DNA from: Pseudomonas triticicola
Lineage (GTDB): Bacteria > Pseudomonadota > Gammaproteobacteria > Pseudomonadales > Pseudomonadaceae
Length of the DNA: 64,000 nucleotides
NCBI RefSeq assembly: GCF_019145375.1
Contig: NZ_JAHSTX010000001.1
Location: 3,013,001-3,077,000 of the forward strand
Reading direction: 5' to 3'
Part shown: in pieces, positions 15,351-28,933 of the stretch
Layout of the letters: each line of letters opens with the position of its first letter
Numbering within the stretch: the stretch's first letter is position 1
Notes under the pieces: model-generated
The model's input: only the letters and a program-made list of their open reading frames with translations
Told to the model about the DNA's origin: nothing
The model's database searches: none
Position numbers and translations under genes: made by a program

Positions 15351-16472
15351 TCAGCGCTTGCGCAGCAACACGCTACCGATCGAATAACCGGCACCAAACG
15401 AACTGAGCACCGCCAGCGAACCCGAGGCCAGATCATCCTGGTATTTGTGGAAGGCAATGACCGAACCGGCGGAGCTGGTGTTGGCGTAGCTGTCGAGAAT
15501 CACCGGGGCTTCTTCTTCGGTAGCTTCGCGGCCGAGCAGCTTGCGCACGATCAGGTGGTTCATGCTCAGATTGGCCTGGTGCAGCCAGAAACGCTTCACG
15601 TCGCCAACGTTGAGCTGGTTCTCTTCCAGGTGCTCGCCAATCAGTTCGGCGACCATCGGGCAGACATCCTTGAACACCTTGCGGCCTTCCTGCACGAACA
15701 ACTTGTCGCCGGCACCGATGCCCTCTTCCGCCGCTCGGTTGAGGAAGCCGAAGTTGTTGCGGATGTTGTTGGAGAACTTGGTCAGCAGTTTGGTGCTGAC
15801 CACGTCGAACTGGTACGGGGAGGTCGCCAGATCCGCGCGCTCGATGATCACCGCAGTCGCGGCATCACCGAAGATGAAATGGCTGTCGCGATCACGGAAG
15901 TTCAGGTGCCCGGTGCAGACCTCCGGGTTGACCATCAGGATCGCCCGCGCCTGGCCCAGTTGCACGCTGTTGGCGGCGGCCTGGATGCCGAAGGTGGCGG
16001 AAGAACACGCCACGTTCATGTCGAAACCAAAACCTTCGATGCCCAACGCTTCCTGGACTTCGATGGCGATGGCCGGGTAAGCGCGTTGCAGGTTGGAGCA
16101 GGCGACGATCACGCCGTCGATATCGGCTGCGGTTTTGCCGGCTCGTTGCAGGGCTTGTTCGGCAGCGCCGACGGCCATCTGGCAGAGCACCGACCATTCA
16201 TCGTTGGAACGCTCGGGCAGGCGCGGGGCCATGCGTTGCGGATCGAGGATGCCGTCCTTGTCCATGACAAAGCGGCTCTTGATGCCCGAGGCCTTTTCGA
16301 TGAACGCGGCGCTGGATTCGGTCAGGGCCTGGACTTCACCACTGGCAATCGCCTCGGCGTTATCGGCGTTGAACTGGGCGACGTAGGTATTGAAAGACTG
16401 CACCAGCTCTTCGTTGGAGATGCTGTTGGCCGGTGTGTACAGGCCGGTGCCGCTGATGACGACGTTATGCAT
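15351..16472 (-). CDS. Beta-ketoacyl-ACP synthase III
   Basis: 373 residues of the thiolase fold with the KAS III triad: Cys in MNVACSSATFG (about residue 158), His in WLHQANLSMNHL (about 316) and Asn in DSYANTSSAG (about 350). The start ATG at 16472 is preferred to an upstream one because it begins the conserved MHNVVISGTGLYTP. The orthologous-looking P. aeruginosa PA3286 is known to feed medium-chain acyl-CoA from beta-oxidation into fatty acid synthesis; that role is a reasonable inference here. The ECF sigma gene follows downstream on the same strand. Confidence 0.9.
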   Translation of the reverse strand: MHNVVISGTGLYTPANSISNEELVQSFNTYVAQFNADNAEAIASGEVQALTESSAAFIEKASGIKSRFVMDKDGILDPQRMAPRLPERSNDEWSVLCQMAVGAAEQALQRAGKTAADIDGVIVACSNLQRAYPAIAIEVQEALGIEGFGFDMNVACSSATFGIQAAANSVQLGQARAILMVNPEVCTGHLNFRDRDSHFIFGDAATAVIIERADLATSPYQFDVVSTKLLTKFSNNIRNNFGFLNRAAEEGIGAGDKLFVQEGRKVFKDVCPMVAELIGEHLEENQLNVGDVKRFWLHQANLSMNHLIVRKLLGREATEEEAPVILDSYANTSSAGSVIAFHKYQDDLASGSLAVLSSFGAGYSIGSVLLRKR

Positions 16473-16703
16473 GGTCGTTTCTCTAATCTGTTCAGGCAGA
16501 AAGTGCTGGAACCGTCGTACCAACACGCAAAGGGTCTATTCCCATCCGGGGGACGCAAACCTGGCATCGTTTTATTCCGCAGCGCGACACGGCCGAAGGC
16601 TCTGGGTCGCGAAACGGCGGGTTATGGTGGCGAAGTTTGCCATAAACCCGAGGTTTTGGCGCCGTTCTCAAGCACAACTGCCATTCACTCCATGAACTCA
16701 ACT
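16473..16703. other. Intergenic region upstream of the KAS III gene
   Basis: No gene is apparent. The promoter of the KAS III gene must lie here. A PsrA-like GAAAC N4 GTTTC site was looked for and not found. Confidence 0.35.
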
Positions 16704-16836
16704 CTGTGGCGAGGGGATTTATCCCCGTTCGACTGCGAAGCAGGCGCCAGCCCACCACGCTCGGTATTTGATGAACCGAGGTCGCAGGTTTTGGGGCGGC
16801 TTCGCCACCCAGCGGGGATAAATCCCCTCGCCACAA
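16704..16836. repeat. Palindromic repeat (TGTGGCGAGGGGATTTATCC type), copy A
   Basis: CTGTGGCGAGGGGATTTATC with CCCG at the left is inverted as CGGGGATAAATCCCCTCGCC with ACA at the right; the internal arms include GCGGCTTCGCCACCC. It sits between the KAS III promoter region and the end of hrpA. A second copy lies at 36590. Confidence 0.85.
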
Positions 16837-16873
16837 AGCCTGTTCCAACAGGGGAATTGTGTATGGCTGCAGG

Positions 16874-20785
<3,912 letters not shown>

Positions 20786-20868
20786 CGGGTAGGCAATTCG
20801 GTCGTCTATTTATGCAGGGGGCGGATTGTCGCAGATTTGGGGGGATTGTGGCGTGTCAGGGGGATTGC

Positions 20869-21047
20869 GACCCTCACCCTAGCCCTCTCCCAAAGGGAGA
20901 GGGGACCGATTGGGGGATGCTTCAAAGGTACATCGACCTGAAAGAGCTTTGCCGAATCCATAATCGCCGAGCTCTTTCAGGTCGGCGTTTGACCCAAGAC
21001 ACCTCGGTCAGCTCCCTCTCCCTCTGGGAGAGGGCTGGGGTGAGGGG
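20869..21047. repeat. Compound palindromic repeat between hrpA and aceK
   Basis: CCCTCACCCTAGCCCTCTCC with CAAAGGGAGAGGGGA at the left is mirrored by CTCCCTCTCCCTCTGGGAGA with GGGCTGGGGTGAGGG at the right. The intervening 100 bases contain a second palindrome, CGACCTGAAAGAGCTTTGCC against GCCGAGCTCTTTCAGGTCGG. Both arms carry their own small hairpins. Confidence 0.8.
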
Positions 21048-21059
21048 CTTTTAAAAGAG

Positions 21060-22781
21060 CTACTCGTTGTCGAGGCCCTTGCGCCGGTATGGGAAGACGT
21101 CGATAACCTTCCCCGCCCGAATCGCCTCCTGCAAGCCCTTCCAGTAATCGGCGTTGTACAACTCGCCGTGCAATTGATCGAACAATTTCCGCTGGCCCGA
21201 ATCGGCAAACAGGAACGGCGGAAACTCTTCGGGAAACACGTCAAGCGGGCCGATCGAGTACCACGGCTCAGAGGCCATTTCATCCTCCGGCGTGCGCGGT
21301 TGCGGGATGTGGCGGAAGTTGGCTTCGGTCAGGAAGCAGATTTCGTCGTAATCGTAAAACACCACGCGCCCGTGACGGGTGACGCCGAAGTTTTTCAGCA
21401 GCATGTCGCCGGGAAAAATATTCGCCGCCGCCAGTTGCTTGATCGCCAAACCGTAATCTTCCAGCGCTTCGCGCACTTGGGCGTCGTTGGCGTTTTCCAG
21501 ATACAGGTTGAGCGGAGTCATCCGGCGTTCGGTCCAGCAATGGCGGATCAGCACGGTCTCGCCATCGACCGAAACCGTGGATGGCGCCACTTCAAGCAGC
21601 TCTTCGAGGCACCCCGGATCGAACTTGCTCAGCGGAAAGCGAAAATCAGCAAACTCTTGGGTATCGGCCATGCGCCCGACCCGATCGACGCTTTTCACCA
21701 GACGATACTTTTCGATCACCGTGGCGCGATCGACGTTCTTCGACGGTGAGAAACGGTCCTTGATGATTTTGAATACGGTGTTGAAACCCGGCAGGGTGAA
21801 CACGCTCATGACCATGCCGCGCACGCCCGGGGCCATGATGAACTGATCGTCAGTGTTGGCCAGGTGATTGATCAGCGCGCGGTAGAACTCCGACTTGCCG
21901 TGCTTGTAGAAGCCGATCGAGGTGTACAGCTCGGCGATGTGCTTGCCCGGCAGAATGCGTCGCAGAAAACCGATGAACTCCGCCGGCACCGGTACATCGA
22001 CCATGAAATACGAACGGGTGAAAGAGAAGATGATCGACACATCGGCTTCGTCGGTGATCAACGCATCGATCTGAATGCCCCGACCTTCGCGGTGCAACAG
22101 CGGAATCACCAACGGCCATTGCTCGTCACGGGTGTAGATGCGTCCGACCAGATACGCGCCCTTGTTGCGGTAGAGCACCGAGGAAAACAGCTCGACGCTT
22201 AGCTCCGGGTCTTTGCACACCCAGTCCGGCAGGTTTTCGCGCAATTGCGCTTCGAGCCGCAGCAAGTCGCCGGGCAAATCAGCGTAATCCTCGCTGAAGC
22301 GGTAATCGGCGAAGATGCTGGCGAGCATCGCGGACAACTGGCCCTGCGGCTTGTACGTACGGGTTTGCGCGGCGCGGGCACGGCGCAGGCTCGGGCGCGT
22401 GGTGTGGATGAACATGCAGCCGTCGCTGATCAGGTCGTGGCTGAACAGCCCGCAGAAAATCGAGTTGTACCAGGTTTCGGACAGCTCATCGTCGAAGCGC
22501 AGGTCGATCACACTGATGTAGGCGCTTTTCACCAGCGGCCAGCAGCTGACGTTCATCAGGGTTTCGTCATCGAAATACTCGCGCAGGCGAGCGACGGTTT
22601 CGCCAACCTTCTCTTCGTACAGACTGATCCGCGCCGCCGAGGCGGCCTGGGCTTCTTGCCAGCGCGCCTGTTCGAAGCGCTCGCGCGCGCCGTCGGTGAT
22701 GCGGCGGAAATGCTCGCGGTAATCGTCGAAGCCGGCGAGGATCATCCGGGCGATCTCGGTGGCTGGCCATTGCTGCGACAT
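21060..22781 (-). CDS. aceK: Isocitrate dehydrogenase kinase/phosphatase
   Basis: 573 residues, full family length. Visible landmarks: the regulatory N-terminal half, the ATP-loop region [17 protein letters not shown] (about 310-326), the kinase lysine context VFKIIKDRF, and the catalytic block [14 protein letters not shown] (about 475-488). AceK phosphorylates isocitrate dehydrogenase to divert carbon into the glyoxylate shunt and reverses it. It is monocistronic here, not linked to aceA/aceB, which is usual in Pseudomonas. Confidence 0.96.
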   Translation of the reverse strand: MSQQWPATEIARMILAGFDDYREHFRRITDGARERFEQARWQEAQAASAARISLYEEKVGETVARLREYFDDETLMNVSCWPLVKSAYISVIDLRFDDELSETWYNSIFCGLFSHDLISDGCMFIHTTRPSLRRARAAQTRTYKPQGQLSAMLASIFADYRFSEDYADLPGDLLRLEAQLRENLPDWVCKDPELSVELFSSVLYRNKGAYLVGRIYTRDEQWPLVIPLLHREGRGIQIDALITDEADVSIIFSFTRSYFMVDVPVPAEFIGFLRRILPGKHIAELYTSIGFYKHGKSEFYRALINHLANTDDQFIMAPGVRGMVMSVFTLPGFNTVFKIIKDRFSPSKNVDRATVIEKYRLVKSVDRVGRMADTQEFADFRFPLSKFDPGCLEELLEVAPSTVSVDGETVLIRHCWTERRMTPLNLYLENANDAQVREALEDYGLAIKQLAAANIFPGDMLLKNFGVTRHGRVVFYDYDEICFLTEANFRHIPQPRTPEDEMASEPWYSIGPLDVFPEEFPPFLFADSGQRKLFDQLHGELYNADYWKGLQEAIRAGKVIDVFPYRRKGLDNE

Positions 22782-22995
22782 AAATGAAACCTCGGCGGGA
22801 ATTCGGTTGGTCTGAGCTTAGTCACGGAACCGTCCGCAGGAAAAGCGCAATTTCTGCCAAAACCGATACGGGGTTGACCGTTGACGGGGTTTCTCGCGCA
22901 GGTAAATCCCAAGGCAGAATTAAAAGCCCGAATAGCGGTTGCCATGATCCGGACGCTCGGCAACACTCTCGTCCCGATCAAGGAAGGAGCCCGCC

Positions 22996-23904
22996 GTGAG
23001 CCCTGTCGATATTTTCCGTATGTTGTCGCTGGCCGCTATCTGGGGCGCGAGTTTTCTGTTCATGCGCATCATTGCCCCGGTGATCGGCACGATCCCGACC
23101 GGGTTCTTTCGCGTGTCGATCGCAGCCGCCGGGCTGCTGGTGATCCTCGGGCTGATGCGCATCAGCTGGGACTTCAAGGGCAAGCTGAAAACCGTGATGC
23201 TGCTTGGCGTGATCAACTCGGGGATTCCGGCGACGCTGTATTCGGTGGCGGCGCAAGTATTGCCGGCCGGCTATTCGGCGATCTTCAACGCCACGACACC
23301 GCTGATGGGCGTGTTGATTGGCGGTTTGTTCTTCAGCGAAAAGCTCACGGCGGCCAAGCTCAGCGGCGTGTTCCTCGGTCTGTTCGGCGTCGGTGTGCTG
23401 ACGCGCGCCGGTCCCGTAGCCTTCGATCTGCAACTGCTGATGGGCGCGGTCGCCTGCCTGCTGGCGACCACTTGTTACGGCTTTGCCGGATTCCTCGCAC
23501 GGCGCTGGCTGGATCAGGCCGGTGGGCTGGACAGCCGTTTGTCGGCACTGGGCAGCATGCTTGGGGCGACGTTGTTTTTGCTGCCGCTGTTCGCCTACAG
23601 CACCATTACCGCGCCGCCGGTAAGCTGGGGCGGCTGGCAGGTCTGGCTGTCGCTGCTCGGCCTGGGCCTGGGTTGCACAGCGTTTGCCTACATCATCTAT
23701 TTCCGCCTGCTCAGCTCGATCGGCCCGGTGAAATCGATGACCGTGACCTTCATGATCCCGCCGTTCGGCGTGTTGTGGGGGGCGTTGTTGCTGGATGAGC
23801 CGTTGTCGATGGCGCACATTTATGGCGGAGTGTTGATTGCAGCGGCGTTGTGGCTGGTGTTGAAGCCGGCGGTGGTGAAGCCTGCAAACGCGTCAGTCCG
23901 TTAG
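22996..23904 (+). CDS. DMT/EamA family transporter
   Basis: 302 residues with ten hydrophobic helices and two EamA repeats (about 6-135 and 150-290). The start is GTG with a strong ribosome site (AAGGAAGGAG, about 6 bases upstream). Members export amino acids, metabolites or drugs; substrate unknown. It ends beside a REP pair and converges with a second, unrelated-looking EamA gene. Confidence 0.88.
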   Translation: MSPVDIFRMLSLAAIWGASFLFMRIIAPVIGTIPTGFFRVSIAAAGLLVILGLMRISWDFKGKLKTVMLLGVINSGIPATLYSVAAQVLPAGYSAIFNATTPLMGVLIGGLFFSEKLTAAKLSGVFLGLFGVGVLTRAGPVAFDLQLLMGAVACLLATTCYGFAGFLARRWLDQAGGLDSRLSALGSMLGATLFLLPLFAYSTITAPPVSWGGWQVWLSLLGLGLGCTAFAYIIYFRLLSSIGPVKSMTVTFMIPPFGVLWGALLLDEPLSMAHIYGGVLIAAALWLVLKPAVVKPANASVR

Positions 23905-23921
23905 GTTTTCTGCCGCAGATA

Positions 23922-23986
23922 TTCGCGAGCAGGCTCGCTCCCACAGAAAAATACATTCCAATGTGGGAGCGAGCCTGCTCGCGAAG
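23922..23986. repeat. REP pair, copy 3
   Basis: ATTCGCGAGCAGGCTCGCTC with CCACAG faces ATGTGGGAGCGAGCCTGCTC with GCGAAGG, about 17 bases apart, between two convergent EamA genes. Outward orientation is opposite to copies 1 and 2. Confidence 0.9.
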
Positions 23987-24015
23987 GCGATGGATCAACC
24001 ACCGCCTGTTTTCTG

Positions 24016-24879
24016 CTAACTGTTTTTTCGGAACACAAATACCAACCCGACAATGATCAACAGCATTCCCAACACGCTCAACGCCGCCAGACGATTACCG
24101 AAAATCAGGTAATCCATCACTGCCGTCACCGCCGGCACCAGATAGAACAGGCTGGTGACATTCACCAGATTGCCCCGCGCGATCAGTCGATACAGCAACA
24201 GCGTCGCCAGCACTGAAACCACCAGCCCCATCCATAACACCGGGACAATGAAGCCTGCGCTGTGTTCGAAGTGAAACGGCTGGAACGGTACGAAAATCGC
24301 GCACAGCAACAGGCCGGCCAGGTACTGCACTGGCAGCGTGCCGAGCGGATTGTCGGTGATGCGTTTTTGCATGATCGAGCCGAGCGTCATGCTCGCCAGC
24401 GCCAGCAAACCGAACAGCATGCCGGCCCAGGACATTCCGGCCAGACCGATTCCCTGATAAACCACCATGATCAGCCCGGCCAAGCCAAGTGCCAGGCCGA
24501 ACAGGCGGCTCGCAGAACGCTGCCGTTCCATCAAGACCACGGTAAGGATCGGCTGAACGCCCATGATCGTCGCCATTACCCCCGGCGTGACTTTGCAATC
24601 CAGCGCCAGCAGATAAAAGATCTGATAGGCCCCGAGCAACACCAGTCCCGTGGCGATCGCGAACAGCATCGGCTTGCCACCCTTGGGCAGCTTCAATCTC
24701 AGCAGCGGCGCCAGCAACACTAGCCCGCACAGGGCGATGGCGAAGCGAATCAGCAGAAAGGCAAAGGGCGAAGCATGGGCCAGGCCCCACTTGGAGAAAA
24801 TCGCCCCGCTGCTCCACAGCAGAACGAACAGGCTCGTGGATGTCGCCGCGAGCGCGGATTGTTTCGAAAGGACAAACAT
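24016..24879 (-). CDS. DMT/EamA family transporter
   Basis: 287 residues, ten membrane segments, two EamA domains; it begins MFVLSKQSALAATSTSLFVL. The ATG at 24879 has AGGTGG six bases upstream, while the more upstream candidate at 24903 does not. LWSSGAIFSKWGLAHASPF and ATIMGVQPILTVVLMERQR are family-typical. Likely an exporter of small metabolites or amino acids; substrate unknown. Confidence 0.88.
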   Translation of the reverse strand: MFVLSKQSALAATSTSLFVLLWSSGAIFSKWGLAHASPFAFLLIRFAIALCGLVLLAPLLRLKLPKGGKPMLFAIATGLVLLGAYQIFYLLALDCKVTPGVMATIMGVQPILTVVLMERQRSASRLFGLALGLAGLIMVVYQGIGLAGMSWAGMLFGLLALASMTLGSIMQKRITDNPLGTLPVQYLAGLLLCAIFVPFQPFHFEHSAGFIVPVLWMGLVVSVLATLLLYRLIARGNLVNVTSLFYLVPAVTAVMDYLIFGNRLAALSVLGMLLIIVGLVFVFRKNS

Positions 24880-25400
24880 GAAATACCACCTGTAGTCGGG
24901 CAAGAAGCCAACTCAGCCGAAGCTGAAATCCAGTAGGTTGTTCTGGCGGGCGCAGGGGTCAGCAGAAGCTGCCGATCAGCCCCGAACGCCAACGCCCGGC
25001 GGCGATACGACTGCGCACACCGGCGTGCTACTGACAGGTGGAGGGTAATGACTGATCTGCACAGGCTGCCGATTCCCGCACGGCACGACGCCAGCGTTGA
25101 CCGCTGAATCGACTACCGCGTTGATGAGGGATACAGGCATGAATGCTGATCTTTATTGAGGAAATGAAGGCGTGAGCATGGCGCTCAGGCGGGCTGACTA
25201 TAACCAGCCCGGGACACAGATTGCAATGACTTGGGCGAAGGGCCGGTAGCGACAGTGCGGCGTCGGGTGATTAGGGTTATTGGCGCGGCAACGGATTGTC
25301 AGGGGACATGGAATGCAAGAGATCATATGCCAAGGGAACGGACGTATTTGCGGTATCAGGTTTTCTGTTCATTTATTGACCAGCGAGGGAGAGAGGGAGT
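24880..25400. other. Long intergenic region between an EamA gene and a small gene
   Basis: About 520 bases with no confident gene. Contains a 19-codon frame (25048-25107) behind a strong GGAGGGTA, and a hairpin CGGGCTG/CAGCCCG near 25189-25211. It should hold the promoter of the EamA gene (minus) and of the 53-residue protein gene (plus); an sRNA or leader cannot be excluded. Confidence 0.4.
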
Positions 25401-25562
25401 ATGCGCAAAGTCGTAAGAAAATCCCCAAGCAAGAAGGAATTGCGCGAGCCGATGGAAAAGCTTGATCGACTGGAGTTATCCGCGAATCAGCGCCGTTTTC
25501 TGCAGGTCCTTGAAAACGGAACCGACGTGACCGAGCCCAACCTGCTCGCCGGCCGTCCTTGA
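25401..25562 (+). CDS. Small basic hypothetical protein, 53 residues
   Basis: Encodes MRKVVRKSPSKKELREPMEK, then LDRLELSANQRRFLQVLENG and a short tail ending LLAGRP. The ATG is preceded by GGGAGAGAGGGAGT and the stop is followed 12 bases later by a strong hairpin terminator, which supports a real gene. It has a basic N-terminus and a heptad-like helix, with no membrane segment. Family unknown; likely restricted to related Pseudomonas. Confidence 0.65.
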   Translation: MRKVVRKSPSKKELREPMEKLDRLELSANQRRFLQVLENGTDVTEPNLLAGRP

Positions 25563-25574
25563 ACCCATCAATAA

Positions 25575-25600
25575 AAAACCGCTCCCGAAGAGCGGTTTTC
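25575..25600. terminator. Bidirectional rho-independent terminator
   Basis: AAAACCGCTC pairs with GAGCGGTTTT around a short CCGAA loop, with A and T runs at the two ends, so it can stop both the small plus-strand gene and lpxO on the minus strand. Confidence 0.85.
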
Positions 25601-25617
25601 TATTGTCTGTTCCAGCC

Positions 25618-26556
25618 TCACCCAAACAACCAATACCCCAGCAACGTCAGCACCAGCACCGCCAGCACCGGGCGCATTACGCGGTAGGCCTTGGGATGCC
25701 GGCGCTTCCACTGCTTGACCACACCGCTGAAACGGTCGCTGAAGTTCTTGCTCCAGGCATAGGCCTGGTTGATCCCACCGACACGTTCGTCGTCCAGATT
25801 CTGCGGCGCGGTGGCGCGGCCGAGCCAGCCGCTGATGAAGCGGTTGATCCGGGTCATCAGGCGGTTGCTCAGCGGGCGTTCGATGTCACAGAACAGAATC
25901 ACTCGAGTCTGAGCGGTTTCATTCTTGACCCAGTGCACGTAAGTCTCGTCGAACATCACGTCATCGCCGTCGCGCCAGGCATAGACCTGACCGTCGACGA
26001 AGATCCGGCAATCATCGGAGTTGGGTGTCGACAGGCCGAGGTGATAACGCAGGGAGCCGGCGAACGGGTCACGGTGCGGATTGAGGTGACTGCCGCCCGG
26101 CAGCAGCGCAAACATCGCGCCCTTGACGTTGGGAATGGCGCTGACCAGCGCCACGGTTTTCGGGCACAGGGCTTCGGCCGATGGCAACGGTTTGTCGTAC
26201 CACTTCAGATAGAAACGCTTCCAGCCTTTCTTGAAAAACGAACCGAAACCGGCATCGTTGTTCTTCTCGGCAGCGCGAATGTAGCCTTCGTCGAACAGGT
26301 GCATGGCTTCGTCGCGAATGGTTTCCCAGTTGTCGCGCAGTACATCCAGTTCCGGAAACTTGCTGCGATCCAGATACGGTCTGGATGGCACTGCGGAGAA
26401 CAGGTACATCAACGCGTTGTACGGAGCGAACAGCGCGGAGTGGTTGACGAACTGGCGCAATACCGGCAAACGCGCCTTGCCGCGCAAATGCACATAGAGC
26501 GTGCTGCCCAGAAACAGCAACAGCACAAACGCCTTGGCGGCAAACGAAACGGTCAT
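25618..26556 (-). CDS. lpxO: Lipid A 2-hydroxylase (aspartyl/asparaginyl beta-hydroxylase family)
   Basis: 312 residues with hydrophobic anchors at both ends (about 6-20, and LAVLVLTLLGYWLFG at the C-terminus). The dioxygenase core shows GGSHLNPHRDPF (about 165-176) and HWVKNETAQTRVILFCDIER (about 217-236), the 2-oxoglutarate/Fe2+ site. The start at 26556 is fixed by AAGGAGT. LpxO adds a 2-hydroxyl to a secondary acyl chain of lipid A, affecting outer-membrane barrier and peptide resistance. Monocistronic; ends on a bidirectional terminator. Confidence 0.9.
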   Translation of the reverse strand: MTVSFAAKAFVLLLFLGSTLYVHLRGKARLPVLRQFVNHSALFAPYNALMYLFSAVPSRPYLDRSKFPELDVLRDNWETIRDEAMHLFDEGYIRAAEKNNDAGFGSFFKKGWKRFYLKWYDKPLPSAEALCPKTVALVSAIPNVKGAMFALLPGGSHLNPHRDPFAGSLRYHLGLSTPNSDDCRIFVDGQVYAWRDGDDVMFDETYVHWVKNETAQTRVILFCDIERPLSNRLMTRINRFISGWLGRATAPQNLDDERVGGINQAYAWSKNFSDRFSGVVKQWKRRHPKAYRVMRPVLAVLVLTLLGYWLFG

Positions 26557-26740
26557 CAACGACTCCTTGAATAAAGACAACGCTGCACGATGCCCTTTTC
26601 CCGGCATGGCAGCCGGCCATGATAAACACTACCGGCTCCGGGAAAAACCCGCCTGACGCAAGATTCAGTGTTAAGCATTGCGCAACAAAGCCTTTATTAA
26701 CATGCAGCACCTGAACTTCGGCTGACCTGAATCAACAGGC

Positions 26741-27715
26741 TTACTGCTGGTTCTCCTGCTCGGTGAAGAGGTCACTGAACAGCATGCTCGACAGATAACG
26801 CTCGCCCGAATCCGGCAGCACCACGACGATGGTTTTACCCTGCATCTCTGGTTTCTCCGCCAGACGCACGGCCACCGCCATGGCAGCACCGCAGGAGATG
26901 CCGCACAAAATCCCCTCTTCCTGCATCAGGCGCAAAGCCATGGCCTTGGATTCTTCATCGGTCACCTGCTCAACGCGATCGACCATCGACAGATCAAGGT
27001 TCTTCGGCACAAAACCGGCGCCAATGCCCTGAATCTTGTGCGGGCTCGGCTTGATTTCGGCACCGGCCAACGCCTGCGTAATCACCGGCGAAGAAGCGGG
27101 CTCGACAGCCACGGACAGAATCGGTTTACCGGCGGTGTTCTTGATATACCGCGAGACACCAGTAATGGTTCCGCCGGTGCCGACGCCTGCCACCAGCACA
27201 TCCACGGCGCCGTCGGTGTCGTTCCAGATTTCCGGGCCGGTGGTCTTCTCATGAATTGCCGGATTGGCCGGGTTATCGAATTGCGCCGGCATGAAATATT
27301 TGTCGGCATCGCTGGCGACGATTTCCGCGGCCTTCTCGATGGCGCCCTTCATGCCCTTGGACGGCTCGGTCAACACCAGTTCCGCGCCCAAGGCTTTGAG
27401 GACCTTGCGGCGCTCGATGCTCATCGACGCAGGCATGGTCAGCATCAATTTATAGCCACGCGCAGCGGCAACGAAGGCCAGACCGATACCGGTATTACCG
27501 GAAGTCGGCTCGACAATGGTCATGCCCGGCTTGAGTTTGCCGCTGCTTTCGGCGTCCCAGATCATGTTGGCGCCGATTCGGCATTTGACCGAGTAACCGG
27601 GGTTGCGCCCCTCGATCTTGGCCAGGATGGTGACCCCGCGCGGCGCGATGCGGTTGATCTGGACCAGCGGCGTATTACCGATGGAATGGGCGTTGTCAGC
27701 GTAAATACGGCTCAT
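26741..27715 (-). CDS. cysK: Cysteine synthase A
   Basis: 324 residues of the PLP-dependent beta-family: [11 protein letters not shown] holds the PLP lysine (about residue 45), [12 protein letters not shown] binds substrate (about 69-80), [11 protein letters not shown] binds the PLP phosphate (about 180-190), and [11 protein letters not shown] follows near 275. It condenses O-acetylserine and sulphide to cysteine. The ATG at 27715 begins the family N-terminus [20 protein letters not shown]; the frame is open upstream but not coding-like. Length and motifs favour CysK over CysM. Confidence 0.92.
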   Translation of the reverse strand: MSRIYADNAHSIGNTPLVQINRIAPRGVTILAKIEGRNPGYSVKCRIGANMIWDAESSGKLKPGMTIVEPTSGNTGIGLAFVAAARGYKLMLTMPASMSIERRKVLKALGAELVLTEPSKGMKGAIEKAAEIVASDADKYFMPAQFDNPANPAIHEKTTGPEIWNDTDGAVDVLVAGVGTGGTITGVSRYIKNTAGKPILSVAVEPASSPVITQALAGAEIKPSPHKIQGIGAGFVPKNLDLSMVDRVEQVTDEESKAMALRLMQEEGILCGISCGAAMAVAVRLAEKPEMQGKTIVVVLPDSGERYLSSMLFSDLFTEQENQQ

Positions 27716-27856
27716 GGCTGGGTCCTTATGCAGCGTTGAATTCAGCCTTCCAAGGTAAGCCCGTTGCCGATCACAGTCCAGTCGGGTCGAACGTCTGCAA
27801 ACGCGCGGAGTCAATCGCTTTGAATCGTCAAGCCACACTCTTGAAGGAACAATGGC

Positions 27857-28933
27857 ATGAAACGTCGTTACAGCTGGCCGCTCTGGACCCTGGCGGGTGT
27901 CGTGGTGCTGCTGGTCGCCCTGCATTTCGCCCTGCCCTATCTGGTACGCGACTACCTCAATGACAAACTTGCGGACATGGGCGATTACCGTGGCCAGATC
28001 ACCGATGTCGATCTCGCGCTGTGGCGTGGCGCCTACAAAATCAACGGCCTGAAGATCGTCAAGGTCGACGGAAAAGTACCGGTGCCGTTCGTCGATGCGC
28101 CGTTGATCGACCTGTCGGTGAGCTGGCATTCGCTGTGGTACGACCATGCCGTGGTCGCGCAGGTGCAATTCCTCAACCCCGAAATCAACTTTGTCGACGG
28201 CGGCCCCAACAAACAGAACTCACAGACCGGTCAGGGCACCGACTGGCGTGAACAATTGGGCAAGCTGCTGCCGATCACCCTCGATGAAGTGCAGATCAAC
28301 GACGGCCGTATCACTTTTCGCAACTTCAATTCCAAGCCGCCGGTGAACATGAATGCCAGCAACGTCAACGCCAGCATCTACAACCTGACCAACGTGGTCG
28401 ACAAGGAAGGCAAGCGCGACGCCCGTTTCGAGGGCAAGGCGCTGCTGCTCGGCCACGCTCCGCTGGAAACCACCGCCACCTTCGATCCGCTGAGCAACTT
28501 CGAAGACTTCGAATTCCGCCTGCGCGCCCGTGACATCGAGCTCAAACGCATGAACGACTTCGCCGCCGCCTACGGCAAATTCGACTTCAACGCCGGCCAC
28601 GGCGATGTGGTTATCGAAGCCAAGGCAGAGAAAGCCCGACTCACCGGCTACATCAAACCCCTGCTGCGCGACGTCGACGTATTCAACTGGCAGCAAGACG
28701 TCGAAAACAAGAATAAAGGCCTGTTCCGCTCAATCTGGGAAGCACTGGTCGGCGGCACCGAGACCGTGCTTAAGAACCAGAACAAAAACCAGTTCGCCAC
28801 CCGCGTCGAACTCAGCGGCAATGTTCACCAGCAGAACGTCAACGCCTTCGAAGCGTTTTTGCAGATTTTGCGCAATGGCTTCATCCAGGCATTCAATGCG
28901 CGATATGAACGGCCGAAGCCGGATGAGGGTTAA
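27857..28933 (+). CDS. DUF748 (AsmA-like) envelope protein
   Basis: 358 residues with one N-terminal membrane anchor ([20 protein letters not shown], about 7-26) followed by a periplasmic beta-rich domain typical of DUF748/AsmA-like proteins: [16 protein letters not shown] and [24 protein letters not shown] strands. This group is linked to outer-membrane lipid handling; role here inferred. Its stop overlaps the end of the convergent gene by four bases. Confidence 0.85.
   Translation: MKRRYSWPLWTLAGVVVLLVALHFALPYLVRDYLNDKLADMGDYRGQITDVDLALWRGAYKINGLKIVKVDGKVPVPFVDAPLIDLSVSWHSLWYDHAVVAQVQFLNPEINFVDGGPNKQNSQTGQGTDWREQLGKLLPITLDEVQINDGRITFRNFNSKPPVNMNASNVNASIYNLTNVVDKEGKRDARFEGKALLLGHAPLETTATFDPLSNFEDFEFRLRARDIELKRMNDFAAAYGKFDFNAGHGDVVIEAKAEKARLTGYIKPLLRDVDVFNWQQDVENKNKGLFRSIWEALVGGTETVLKNQNKNQFATRVELSGNVHQQNVNAFEAFLQILRNGFIQAFNARYERPKPDEG

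Noticed and set aside
25048..25107. 19-codon leader peptide after GGAGGGTA
   Set aside because: Good ribosome site but no attenuator structure or amino-acid run, and no downstream gene in range on the same strand.
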